Of a stretch of 58,406 nt of DNA, positions 31,259 through 39,788 are shown piece after piece. Origin of the DNA: Elizabethkingia occulta (GTDB lineage: Bacteria > Bacteroidota > Bacteroidia > Flavobacteriales > Weeksellaceae); contig NZ_MAHX01000019.1 of the NCBI RefSeq assembly GCF_002023715.1, forward strand, positions 1 to 58,406, given 5' to 3'. The first letter of the stretch is position 1; each line of letters begins with the position of its first letter. The translations under genes and the position numbers were made by a program. A model generated the notes under the pieces. That model was not told the origin of the DNA, searched no databases, and saw nothing but the letters and a program-made list of their open reading frames with translations.

Positions 31259-32989
31259 ATGAAAAGAGTAATACTTGCGTCCTGTTTTTTATTGTCTCAA
31301 TTTGGGACATCTCAGTTACTAAAGATTGAAGGCCAGAAAATAGTAAATGATAAAGGAGAGAACGTTTTACTAAGAGGTTTAGGTTTAGGAGGATGGATGT
31401 TACAGGAAGGCTATATGCTGAAGACAGCAGATTTTGCAGGTCCACAGTACCAGATTAAGAATAAAATAGCAGAGCTTACAGGAGAGGAAGGCATGCATGC
31501 TTTTTATAAAAAGTATCTGGAAAACGGAATTACTAAAAAAGATATAGATGCACTGAAATCCTGGGGATTCAATTCTGTAAGATTGCCAATGCATTACAAT
31601 CTTTATACTTTGCCTATTGAGAAAGAAAAGGTGAAAGGACAGGACACTTGGTTGGAAGAAGGTTTTCGTATGACCGATGATCTGTTGAAGTGGTGTACAG
31701 AAAACAAGATGTATCTTTTTCTGGATATGCATGCTTTACCTGGAGGGCAGGGAAATGATGTAAATATATCGGATAATGACAAGGCGAAACCTTCTCTATG
31801 GGAAAGTGAAGAAAACAGAAGAAAGTCTGTTGCACTATGGAAGAAACTTGCAGAACGTTACAAGGACAGTCCGTGGATTGGTGGATATGATATTATCAAT
31901 GAACCTAACTATGGATTTACAGGAAAGAATCTTAATGGATGCGACGAAGAGTCTAATGCACCACTAAGAAAATTTATGGTAGATGTAACCAAAGCTATCC
32001 GTGAAGTGGATCAGAAACACGTGATTATAATAGAGGGTAACTGTTGGGGAAATAACTACAAAGGAATCTTCCCGCTATGGGACAACAATATGGTACTGAG
32101 CTTTCATAAATACTGGAATAAAAATGACCAGAACTCTATTAAGCAAATGCTGGATTACCGTAATCAGTACAATGTACCTATTTGGTTAGGAGAGAGTGGT
32201 GAAAATTCCAATGTATGGTTTACGGAAGCCATAAGCCTTATGGAAAATAATAATATAGGATGGGCTTTCTGGCCAATGAAAAAAATCGATAATATTGCCG
32301 GAGTAGCCAATGTTAAAATAACACCGGAGTATGAAAAATTATTACAATACTGGAAAAATGGTGGTGAGAAACCTTCTAAGGAATTTGCATCTAAAGCATT
32401 GATGAAGATAGCAGACAATTACAAATTCGAAAATACAGAAGTTAAAAAAGATGTAATAGATGCGATGTTCCGACAGGTAAATAGCAATGAGGTGCTTCCG
32501 TTTGCAGTGCATAAAATACCGGGAAGAATCTTTGCTACCGAATATGATCTGGGAAGAATTGGTGCTGCTTATTATGACAAAGACGCCATTAATTATCGTA
32601 TAGATACCGGTGAGCAGATCAACTGGAACTCCGGAGATAAGATGAGAAATGATGGTGTAGATATATATAGCAATAAAGATAAAATTTCTAATGGCTATTA
32701 TGTAGGAAAGATTGAAGATGGAGAATGGTTAGGCTTTACTTTACAAAGTGCGAAAGCAGGTATCTATAATCTGGAAATACGTTATGCCAATGCCGGTACA
32801 ACAGGTATAATATCCATAATTGATGCTAAAGGACAAAAAATAACAGAAGCACAATTACCGGGAACAGGAGGAGACCAGGTTTGGAAAACTGCAATTATAA
32901 AAAATGTAAAAATTTCTAAAGGAACCGACAGAATAAAACTTCAGTTTGATAAAGGCGGGTTTAATCTGAATTATATAGATTTTAAATAG
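31259..32989 (+). CDS. Exported GH5-family glycoside hydrolase with C-terminal CBM6-like domain
   Basis: Secreted beta-glycosidase. A signal peptide (1-18) precedes the (beta/alpha)8 barrel at about 20-370. The GH5 acid/base is E215 in YDIINEPNYG and the nucleophile E312 in WLGESGEN; conserved RLPMHY (108-113) and DMHALPGGQ also fit. The LRGLGLGGWMLQEGYM start resembles exo-1,3-beta-glucanase-like GH5 members, so a glucan substrate is likely but unproven. Residues about 440-576 form a CBM6-like beta sandwich (DGVDIYSNKDKISNGYYVG ... KGGFNLNYIDF). It has its own promoter and terminator. A GH16 enzyme lies upstream and could act on the same polymer class. Confidence 0.9.
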   Translation: MKRVILASCFLLSQFGTSQLLKIEGQKIVNDKGENVLLRGLGLGGWMLQEGYMLKTADFAGPQYQIKNKIAELTGEEGMHAFYKKYLENGITKKDIDALKSWGFNSVRLPMHYNLYTLPIEKEKVKGQDTWLEEGFRMTDDLLKWCTENKMYLFLDMHALPGGQGNDVNISDNDKAKPSLWESEENRRKSVALWKKLAERYKDSPWIGGYDIINEPNYGFTGKNLNGCDEESNAPLRKFMVDVTKAIREVDQKHVIIIEGNCWGNNYKGIFPLWDNNMVLSFHKYWNKNDQNSIKQMLDYRNQYNVPIWLGESGENSNVWFTEAISLMENNNIGWAFWPMKKIDNIAGVANVKITPEYEKLLQYWKNGGEKPSKEFASKALMKIADNYKFENTEVKKDVIDAMFRQVNSNEVLPFAVHKIPGRIFATEYDLGRIGAAYYDKDAINYRIDTGEQINWNSGDKMRNDGVDIYSNKDKISNGYYVGKIEDGEWLGFTLQSAKAGIYNLEIRYANAGTTGIISIIDAKGQKITEAQLPGTGGDQVWKTAIIKNVKISKGTDRIKLQFDKGGFNLNYIDFK

Positions 32990-33023
32990 AAATACAGACC
33001 ACTATCTATATCCATTTATACCG

Positions 33024-33058
33024 ACCACAAGAGAATTATTTCTTTTGTGGTTATTTTT
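33024..33058 (+). terminator. Terminator of the GH5 gene
   Basis: ACCACAAGAGAA, loop TTAT, TTCTTTTGTGGT (one G-U pair), then TATTTTTT. Confidence 0.8.
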
Positions 33059-33089
33059 TATTTATAAAAAATAGCGGATCATAATTTCT

Positions 33090-33097
33090 TATTTTTG
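33090..33097 (+). promoter_or_regulatory. Candidate -7 element of the AraC-type gene
   Basis: TATTTTTG ends 15 nt before the ATG at 33112. No TTG at consensus distance. Confidence 0.38.
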
Positions 33098-33111
33098 CTA
33101 AAAACAAGATA

Positions 33112-33942
33112 ATGGAATTTAATGCCTTAAAGATCTTCACAGAACAGAATCTTCATGACAGTCTGACGATGGGGCATCCATACCATCCCAATAACCCATT
33201 GTTTTTGTTTTTGAAGAAAGGTAAAATGGTAATCAAAGAACAGATTAATGTATTTGAAATTATTGAAAATACCATTATTCTTATAGATTCCCGTTCAGTA
33301 TATGAGATTATGGAAGTAAGTGAAGAGCTTGAAGTGAAAGTTCTTACTTATCAGCGTTCATTTATCAGTAAAATAGGATTGAAATTCAACAGACTGAATA
33401 TATATCACAATATAAGAATGGAGCTCAGGAGAGGCTATACATTTACCGACAGAGAATTTGAGGTTTTCTGGGATATATTAAAAGGTATTGACTATTTTCT
33501 GGATGAAATAGATGATCTTGAATATGCTGTTGAAAGTATTGAAAGTCTTTTTAGTGCATTTATTTATAATGTGTCCAGTTTTGTTATGCGTAATCGGAAG
33601 AATACCAAAGGTATGATGACGCGTAATCAGGAAATTGTTCTGGATTTTATAGGTTTGGTAGGTGAGAATTATCTTAGCCAGAAAAGCGTAGAGTTCTATG
33701 CACAGACTATGATGCTTTCTACACGCCATCTATCTTCAGTTATTAAAGCAGAAACTGGTAAAACAGCCGGGCAAATGATTAATGAATTCATAATAAATGA
33801 AGCAAAAGCTTTATTAGCCTCTACTTTAAAGCCTGTTAATGAGATTGCTAACCGACTAAATTTTAGCGATCAATATTCTTTCAGTCATTTCTTTAAAAAG
33901 CATCAGGGGGTAAGTCCTACTGAGTATCGAAACCAGTTTTAG
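33112..33942 (+). CDS. AraC-family transcriptional regulator
   Basis: 276 aa. The N-terminal two thirds (about 1-165) are a cupin-like effector domain of the kind seen in many Bacteroidota AraC proteins (HPYHPNNPLFLFLKKGKMVI). The C-terminal AraC/XylS double helix-turn-helix runs from about 175 to 274, with SVEFYAQTMMLSTRHLSSVIK in the first motif and VNEIANRLNFSDQYSFSHFFKKHQGVSPTEYR at the end. It is immediately upstream of, and in the same direction as, a TolC/HlyD/MFS efflux operon, 117 bp away; repeats in that gap are candidate operator sites. Control of the pump in response to a toxic compound is the likely role. Confidence 0.88.
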   Translation: MEFNALKIFTEQNLHDSLTMGHPYHPNNPLFLFLKKGKMVIKEQINVFEIIENTIILIDSRSVYEIMEVSEELEVKVLTYQRSFISKIGLKFNRLNIYHNIRMELRRGYTFTDREFEVFWDILKGIDYFLDEIDDLEYAVESIESLFSAFIYNVSSFVMRNRKNTKGMMTRNQEIVLDFIGLVGENYLSQKSVEFYAQTMMLSTRHLSSVIKAETGKTAGQMINEFIINEAKALLASTLKPVNEIANRLNFSDQYSFSHFFKKHQGVSPTEYRNQF

Positions 33943-34008
33943 ATAGGTAATCTTACTTTTGAACATCTTTATCTTTTCTTTAAGCATTACCTTGGGCATA
34001 ATTTCAGC

Positions 34009-34045
34009 GTAAATTTGCATTGTAAATCTGATTTCTGAGATTTAC
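34009..34045 (+). promoter_or_regulatory. Promoter -7 box and repeats of the tripartite drug-efflux operon
   Basis: TAAATTTG (34010-34017) is a full -7 match, but the nearest TTG is only 15 nt upstream. GTAAATTTG (34009) and GTAAATCTG (34022) form a direct repeat with 13-bp period, and GTAAATCT (34022-34029) also pairs with AGATTTAC (34038-34045) as a perfect inverted repeat just before the start codon. These are candidate sites for the AraC-type protein. Confidence 0.45.
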
Positions 34046-34059
34046 GAAAAGCAAGGAAA

Positions 34060-35370
34060 ATGAAAAACAAAGTTATAAACTATGCAATGGCAGCAATGCT
34101 TTTGTGCGGAAGCCTTATTGCCGCACAAGAAGTAAGAAGCATGACTGCAGATGAGGTGATGGCTCTGGCATTACAGAATCATCAACAACTTAGATTATCC
34201 GAAAAAAACATTGATATCTCAAAACAACAGACTGAGGTTAGCAAATTACAGAAGTTACCTACAATTACAGCATCTACAAGTCAGTTTTATTTAGGAAATG
34301 CCCTTATTATAGACAAGGATTTTTCTAATTCTACTAATGTTGCTATGCCGCATTATGGCAGTTCTTATGGCGTACAGGCTAGTCAGCTTATCTTTAAAGG
34401 TGGACTTGTAAAGAAGTCTATTGAAATGGCAGGTTTGCGTGAGCAGCTCGCAGCGCTGGATCTGGAAAAGAATCAACAGGATGTGAAATTTCTGGTTTTA
34501 TCAAATTATCTGGATGTTTACAAATTAAAAAATCAGGAACAGATTTTTCAGAATAATAAAAAACTTGCTCAGGAGAGATTAAAGAATATTCAGAAGTTCA
34601 ACCAGCAGGGAATGGTAACCAGAAATGAGGTGATCCGTGGTGAACTGGCAATAAAAAGTTTGGATCAGGGGATTCTTACGCTGACCAATAATAAAAAGAT
34701 ACTTAATTATAATCTGGATATTGCATTGGGACTCCCACAGGAAACAGAGATCAATCCAACTGAAAGCCTTGATGGTAAAGAGTTGGCACGTGGAGCAGAC
34801 TATTATATAGAAATGGCATATCAGAACAATCCTCAATTAAAATCTGCCAATACCAATATTGCTGTGGCACAAAAGAATATTGAGATTATCAGTACCGATA
34901 AGATGCCTACACTGTCAGGATTTGGGGGCTATAATATGCAGAGACCTATTACAACAAGAACACCAGTTCTGGACATGTATTCCAATACTTGGCAGGCGGG
35001 AATTTCATTAAGCTATAACATCGATAATCTTTATAAAACCAAGGAGCGCCTGAAAGTTGGTGAATTACAAAAAGCACAGGCACAGGACGCACTAACGCTT
35101 ACCAGACAGAGCATAGATATGATGGTAAATGCCGCTTATGTAAAGTACCAGGAATCTATAGATCAGGCAAAGCTAATGGATGATGCACAAAAGTTAGCTG
35201 AGGAAAACTATAAAATTACAGAAGCTAAATATCTTAATCAGTTGGCAGTACAGGCAGAAATGATAGATGCGCAAAATCAGAAACTACAGGCAGAACTAGA
35301 TTTTGTAACGGCAGAGATCAACGTATTGTACCAATACTACAATCTTCTGAAATCTACAGGAAGTTTATAA
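34060..35370 (+). CDS. TolC-family outer membrane channel of an EmrAB-type efflux system
   Basis: Outer-membrane duct for the pump encoded downstream. The signal peptide (about 1-22, ending IAAQE) is followed by two OEP repeats of coiled-coil helices (for example LALQNHQQLRLSEKNIDI, and QLAVQAEMIDAQNQKLQAE near the C-terminus) with short beta segments for the barrel. The 436 aa are typical of TolC. It is the first gene of the operon; the adaptor gene starts 52 nt later. Differences from the metal-type channel at 5407-6654 (no close sequence similarity by eye) agree with a separate, drug-type system. Confidence 0.9.
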   Translation: MKNKVINYAMAAMLLCGSLIAAQEVRSMTADEVMALALQNHQQLRLSEKNIDISKQQTEVSKLQKLPTITASTSQFYLGNALIIDKDFSNSTNVAMPHYGSSYGVQASQLIFKGGLVKKSIEMAGLREQLAALDLEKNQQDVKFLVLSNYLDVYKLKNQEQIFQNNKKLAQERLKNIQKFNQQGMVTRNEVIRGELAIKSLDQGILTLTNNKKILNYNLDIALGLPQETEINPTESLDGKELARGADYYIEMAYQNNPQLKSANTNIAVAQKNIEIISTDKMPTLSGFGGYNMQRPITTRTPVLDMYSNTWQAGISLSYNIDNLYKTKERLKVGELQKAQAQDALTLTRQSIDMMVNAAYVKYQESIDQAKLMDDAQKLAEENYKITEAKYLNQLAVQAEMIDAQNQKLQAELDFVTAEINVLYQYYNLLKSTGSL

Positions 35371-35422
35371 CTGAACTTTTTCTCAATCAATAACTAATAA
35401 AGAATAACACAAGGATACATAT

Positions 35423-36556
35423 ATGGAAAGCAAGAATAATGTACAACAAGAACAACCTACTCAGGTGACAGGGGCAAAAGTGCAAATGTCAACAAGGGTA
35501 GAGGAGAAAAAAAAAGCTAATAAAAAAAATAAAATAAGAAGCATTATTGCAAACTCAATTGTATTTATAATTCTTATTGCTGGTTTTTATTGGCTGGTTA
35601 GAGAATATTTTCATATCGGCGACAAAGATTATACTGAAGCTGCTCAGGTTGAAGAATTCATTAACCCTGTAAATACACGTGTTGCGGGATATATTAAAGA
35701 AATTAAATTCATAGAGCACCAACAGGTAAAAAAAGGTGATACGCTACTCATCCTCGATGACAGAGAAATACAGACACAATTGGGACAAGCTGAAGCAGCA
35801 TATCAGAATGCTTTAGCGCAAAGAAACGCCACAAGCTCTTCGGTAAATACAGTTTCTAATAATGTAAATGTAATGGAGTCTAATATTGCAGGAGCAAAAG
35901 CACGACTATGGAATGCTGAACAAAACCTGAACAGATACAAAAATTTGCTGGCTGCAGAAGCTGTAACCAGACAACAGTATGATCAGGTAAAAACTGAATA
36001 TGATGCACAAAAAGCAGCATACGAAACCTTGGTAAACCAGAAGCAGTCTGCAAATCTTTCTACAACAGAAGTGAAATCCAAATTAGGGATCAACGATGCA
36101 GAGATTAAAAGAACAAAGTCTGCTCTGGATATGGCTAAACTAAATCTTAGTTATACAGTGATTACAGCACCTTATGACGGTGTTATGGGGAGAAGAGTAA
36201 TCTCAGACGGACAATTGGTACAGGCTGGCCAACAGATTGCAACAATTGTGTTGAATGGTCAGAAATGGGTAACTGCAAACTTTCTGGAAAGTCAAATGCC
36301 TAAAATTGCTGTAGGAAAGAAAATAATGATGTCGGCAGATGCACTGAGGGGGCAACAATTTGAGGGAGAGGTTACAGCCATCTCGGCAGCTACAGGTTCC
36401 AGATATTCCAGTGTACCTACAGATAACTCTACGGGTAACTTTATCAAAGTTCAGCAGAGAATACCAGTAAGAATAGAATTTACTTCGGGCAATGATAAGC
36501 AAAAGCTTAGTCAGCTCCGTGCCGGGATGAACATGATTATTAAACTGAAAGATTAA
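35423..36556 (+). CDS. HlyD/EmrA-family membrane fusion protein
   Basis: Periplasmic adaptor between the MFS pump and TolC. A basic N-terminus (RVEEKKKANKKNK) and one inner-membrane helix (about 40-60) anchor it; the barrel-sandwich halves are VNTRVAGYIKEIKFIEHQQVKKGD (in parts) and TVITAPYDGVMGRRVISDGQLV, separated by a long coiled-coil hairpin (about 115-225). The RVEFTSG... C-terminal beta-barrel ends the protein as in EmrA. The 377 aa are typical. It lies 52 nt after the TolC gene and 79 nt before the MFS gene. Confidence 0.9.
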   Translation: MESKNNVQQEQPTQVTGAKVQMSTRVEEKKKANKKNKIRSIIANSIVFIILIAGFYWLVREYFHIGDKDYTEAAQVEEFINPVNTRVAGYIKEIKFIEHQQVKKGDTLLILDDREIQTQLGQAEAAYQNALAQRNATSSSVNTVSNNVNVMESNIAGAKARLWNAEQNLNRYKNLLAAEAVTRQQYDQVKTEYDAQKAAYETLVNQKQSANLSTTEVKSKLGINDAEIKRTKSALDMAKLNLSYTVITAPYDGVMGRRVISDGQLVQAGQQIATIVLNGQKWVTANFLESQMPKIAVGKKIMMSADALRGQQFEGEVTAISAATGSRYSSVPTDNSTGNFIKVQQRIPVRIEFTSGNDKQKLSQLRAGMNMIIKLKD

Positions 36557-36635
36557 TCTTATTACAAAGGTGAAATGCGAGGTGTAGAGTCTGATATGAA
36601 AACTACTTATTCCCTGCATTCACGATTTATATAAA

Positions 36636-38249
36636 ATGTATAACAAAGGACTATTTGCCAATTGGGTTCCAAAACCGCTACAGTTACTTCTTATAGCGAT
36701 ATTTTCTACATTCACGATGTCGTTGTCGGGAGTGAACACAGGGAATATTACCTACATGTACAGTAGCATGGGGAGTATGTCGGAATACTTCTCCATGGCC
36801 AATTATGCAACAACAATCGGAATGGGAGCTGTAATGCCGCTGGTTATGCGGTTTAAATTCCGTTTTAAGATTAGAGATAAATTAACATTTGCATTTGTTT
36901 TTATTGCTGCGTTAAGCCTGCTGAGCGCAACAACCAATCAGCCGGAACTTATCGTATTTACAGCTTTTCTCGTGGGATTTATGAAAATGTTTATCATGAT
37001 AGAATTTTTTCTGCCACTAATGATGATTCTGAGTCCGGACGGTAACAGAGGGAAATTCTATTCTGTTTTCTATCCGTTTGCTATTATTGTCAGTCAGGTT
37101 ATCAACTATATTTCCGTAGATATTTCTGTACGCTATAATTGGGAACATTTTTATATACTGACAGCTATAGGGGCTTTGCTTATGGCATTATTATGCTGGA
37201 TATTCATGCACAACCAGTATTTTTCTGTAAAGATGCCATTGTATTATATCGACTGGTTGAGTGTATTATTGTTCGCAGCAACTTTTCTGTTTTCCGCTTA
37301 TGTATTTACATTTGGGAAACAGCAGGACTGGCTAAATTCACCGAAAATAATAGATGCCAGCATTGCTGCATTCGTATGTTTTGTAATGCTGGCCTTCAGA
37401 CAGACAAGATTGAAAAGACCCTATATATCTTTTAAAATTTTTAAAAGAAAAAATGTTTACAGCGGATTATTGATGTTATTAATGCTCGGTATGTTCCTGG
37501 CTACCGGAACAGTACAGAATATATTTGCTGTAAGTATACTGGGATATGACCTTGTAACGAATGCGGAACTGAATCTGTGGATGATTCCCGGAATGGTAGC
37601 TTCAGGTGTAATGGGTATGATGTGGTTCCGACAGAATATAAATATTAAATTCTTTGTATTATCAGGCTTTGCAGCATTAATAGCTTATAGTATCATCATG
37701 TATTTCTCAATGGTTCCGGAGATGAACTTTGAAAGATGGTACCTGCCAATGATTTTAAAAGGTTATGGTATGTGCAGCCTGTATATTACGGTCTGGTTTT
37801 ACATGATGGATAAACTGGACATTAATGATATGATGGCGGCTATCGGATTGGCACTTGTATGGCGGTCCTTTATCGCAGTAGCTGTTTTTAGTGCTTTGTT
37901 CTATTGGTTTCAGTACGATTTTCAGGTAACAAGCCTTGGAGATATGGCAGTATATCTGGATGGTATTAATCTGAGCCAGCCTGCAGCCATGCAAAACCTG
38001 AAAGTATTTCAAATCAATGCTATTTTAGCCGCTAATAAAAAGCTTTTTGGATATATTATTATCGCCGGAATAGGAATTATGATCTATGTATTGCAACATG
38101 GTTTTGGCAAAGAAAGATTTACTTCATACAACCGTTATGTACGCCTGATTAAAGGAAGAGGACTCATAGCACAACGAAGAAGAAGAGAACAGCTTATTCT
38201 GGAAAGAAGTGCTGAAGGTATAAAAGATGCAGCCGGATCTGCATTTTAG
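36636..38249 (+). CDS. MFS transporter of an EmrB-like (DHA2-type) drug-efflux system
   Basis: Inner-membrane proton-driven pump of the tripartite system. The 537 aa give about 14 hydrophobic segments, the DHA2 topology. It lacks the typical EmrB GrxG-type loop motif of Gammaproteobacteria in clear form (the loop reads MRFKFRFKIRDKLTFA), so it belongs to a divergent Bacteroidota branch. A basic C-terminal cytosolic tail (RLIKGRGLIAQRRRREQ) is notable. It is the last gene of the operon behind the TolC and HlyD genes and ends at a terminator. The substrate is not known. Confidence 0.87.
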   Translation: MYNKGLFANWVPKPLQLLLIAIFSTFTMSLSGVNTGNITYMYSSMGSMSEYFSMANYATTIGMGAVMPLVMRFKFRFKIRDKLTFAFVFIAALSLLSATTNQPELIVFTAFLVGFMKMFIMIEFFLPLMMILSPDGNRGKFYSVFYPFAIIVSQVINYISVDISVRYNWEHFYILTAIGALLMALLCWIFMHNQYFSVKMPLYYIDWLSVLLFAATFLFSAYVFTFGKQQDWLNSPKIIDASIAAFVCFVMLAFRQTRLKRPYISFKIFKRKNVYSGLLMLLMLGMFLATGTVQNIFAVSILGYDLVTNAELNLWMIPGMVASGVMGMMWFRQNINIKFFVLSGFAALIAYSIIMYFSMVPEMNFERWYLPMILKGYGMCSLYITVWFYMMDKLDINDMMAAIGLALVWRSFIAVAVFSALFYWFQYDFQVTSLGDMAVYLDGINLSQPAAMQNLKVFQINAILAANKKLFGYIIIAGIGIMIYVLQHGFGKERFTSYNRYVRLIKGRGLIAQRRRREQLILERSAEGIKDAAGSAF

Positions 38250-38273
38250 AAAAAAATTCCTTGTTTTTCATGT

Positions 38274-38312
38274 GAATCCCCAATGCTTCATTGCTGCGGG
38301 GATTCTTTTTTT
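38274..38312 (+). terminator. Terminator of the drug-efflux operon
   Basis: GAATCCCC (38274-38281) pairs with GGGGATTC (38298-38305), followed by seven T. An inner CAATG/CATTG pair may extend the structure. Confidence 0.8.
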
Positions 38313-38321
38313 GTAGTTTTG
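38291..38321 (+). promoter_or_regulatory. Promoter of the methyltransferase gene, embedded in the upstream terminator
   Basis: TTG at 38291-38293, 20 nt, TAGTTTTG at 38314-38321. The -33 box lies in the terminator loop and the -7 box directly follows its T run. Confidence 0.55.
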
Positions 38322-38349
38322 AAGTCTGAACTGATATTAGCTTAAAAGC

Positions 38350-39051
38350 ATGAAAGATTTGATGGGAAAGGCAATCTGGGATTATTTTCATAATCAGAAT
38401 CCTGAAGATTTGCAGACAGAAACCTCTATTTCCGAATTAGATGACTTACCAGTTGCTTATTTGTTTCGTGATTTTGATGAAATGAATGATCTGGAGCAGG
38501 CAGCTCTGGAACTTGCAACAGGAAAAATACTGGATGTAGGAGCCGGAGCCGGCTCACATAGTTTATATCTTCAGGACGAAAAGAGAATGAATGTGACAGC
38601 ACTGGATATTTCACCAAAATCTGTTGAGATTTGCAAAGAAAGAGGTATCAGTAAAGCTGTATGCAAATCTGTTCTGGATTTCTCAGATGAAAAATTTGAT
38701 ACCATCTTATTGCTGATGAATGGTACCGGAATTTTTGAAAGTCTTACAAAGATTGATATCTATCTTCAAAAGCTGAAAACTTTGCTTAATGATGGCGGGC
38801 AAATCCTAATTGACAGTACCGACATTTTGTATATGTTCGACAGAGATGAAGATGGCGGTGTTTACATTCCGGCTGGAGGTTATTATGGAGAATTAGGTTA
38901 TACGGTTCATTATAAAGGAGAGTCCGAAGAGCCTATTACATGGCTATATTTGGATTTCAATACCCTTAAAAATGCTGCAGAGCACAATGGCTTTTCTATA
39001 GAAAAAGTTTTGCAAGATGAAGATTCTTTCCTGGCAAGATTGACATTATAA
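38350..39051 (+). CDS. Class I SAM-dependent methyltransferase
   Basis: 233-aa cytosolic methyltransferase of unknown substrate. Motif I, ILDVGAGAGSHSLYL (about 60-74), and the acidic end of strand 2, VTALDISPKSVEICKERG, define the SAM site; FDTILLLMNGTGIFESL is motif IV and ILIDSTDILYMF motif V. The LLMNGTG motif and the following GG(Y)YGELGYTVHY region occur in small-molecule methyltransferases of Bacteroidota. It is a single gene, convergent with the membrane-protein gene downstream, and uses a promoter within the upstream terminator. Confidence 0.85.
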   Translation: MKDLMGKAIWDYFHNQNPEDLQTETSISELDDLPVAYLFRDFDEMNDLEQAALELATGKILDVGAGAGSHSLYLQDEKRMNVTALDISPKSVEICKERGISKAVCKSVLDFSDEKFDTILLLMNGTGIFESLTKIDIYLQKLKTLLNDGGQILIDSTDILYMFDRDEDGGVYIPAGGYYGELGYTVHYKGESEEPITWLYLDFNTLKNAAEHNGFSIEKVLQDEDSFLARLTL

Positions 39052-39070
39052 ATTACGAAGTAATATTATG

Positions 39071-39742
39071 TTAAGATGCTATTATCTTAGATAACAGATA
39101 ATGCGAAAATAAGTTTTGCGGATTCATATAGATAAGTAATGCCATTGCAAATGCCAATAAGGCTGGTAATAGTAATGATTCGGCTCTGTAAGGAAGCTTT
39201 TTAGGCATTACTAATGCAGAAATTATATATAAACTTAAGCCTCCTGATGTCATGATAAATGTTTCAGGGCTATAGCGTGAATACATTTTATTCTCATTAA
39301 GTGTTGAAATTGCACCCAGTAAATAATCTTGAACAAAAGGATAAATAAACCCAAATAACAGAACAAAGATTACCGGAGTATATTTCTTTACTTTAATAAA
39401 ATTTAAAGCTAATAATATAGCTCCCGGAATAGTACCAAATAATATACTTAATACAACAATATAAGTTAATGGGTAAAGCTTGACAGCATTGGGATCATCC
39501 GTGATATGGTCTTCCCAAATTTCATTTTCTTCAGTAGCTTCAGCTATTTCCGCTTCTTTTTTGTCCTGAACAATTTTCTGAACTAAAGTTTCTTGCTGAT
39601 TAGAAAATTGATGTCCTCTTTCCTTAAGAATTTCAAGAGCCATTTGCACAGCTTCTGGAGTGAAGCGACTTTCTGGTGCTATATATATTTTCAGTTCTTG
39701 ATCCGAAAGCTTTTCTAAAGTACTTTTCTTAACCATACTCAT
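39071..39742 (-). CDS. Multi-pass membrane protein of unknown function
   Basis: 223 aa from the ATG at 39742 (or 221 from the ATG at 39736). The N-terminal third is cytosolic and charged (LEKLSDQELKIYIAPESRFTPEAVQMALEILKERGHQ), a helical region of the kind seen in short coiled-coil domains, followed by about four transmembrane helices (about 88-112, 116-136, 160-180, 190-210). No family is recognised. Longer starts are rejected because they run through the metG terminator hairpin (39747-39767). Transcription probably depends on read-through from metG or on a promoter not identified. Confidence 0.68.
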   Translation of the reverse strand: MSMVKKSTLEKLSDQELKIYIAPESRFTPEAVQMALEILKERGHQFSNQQETLVQKIVQDKKEAEIAEATEENEIWEDHITDDPNAVKLYPLTYIVVLSILFGTIPGAILLALNFIKVKKYTPVIFVLLFGFIYPFVQDYLLGAISTLNENKMYSRYSPETFIMTSGGLSLYIISALVMPKKLPYRAESLLLPALLAFAMALLIYMNPQNLFSHYLLSKIIAS

Positions 39743-39767
39743 AAAAAATGGGCACCTAGTGCCCATT
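39741..39767 (-). terminator. Terminator of metG, abutting the next start codon
   Basis: On the minus strand AATGGGCAC, 3-nt loop, GTGCCCATT, then a T run that ends at the ATG (39742) of the next gene. Confidence 0.78.
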
Positions 39768-39788
39768 ATATATAATTGTAATCAGAAA

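Noticed and set aside
39743-39766. Extended start of the membrane-protein gene
   Set aside because: These codons form the arms of the metG terminator hairpin.
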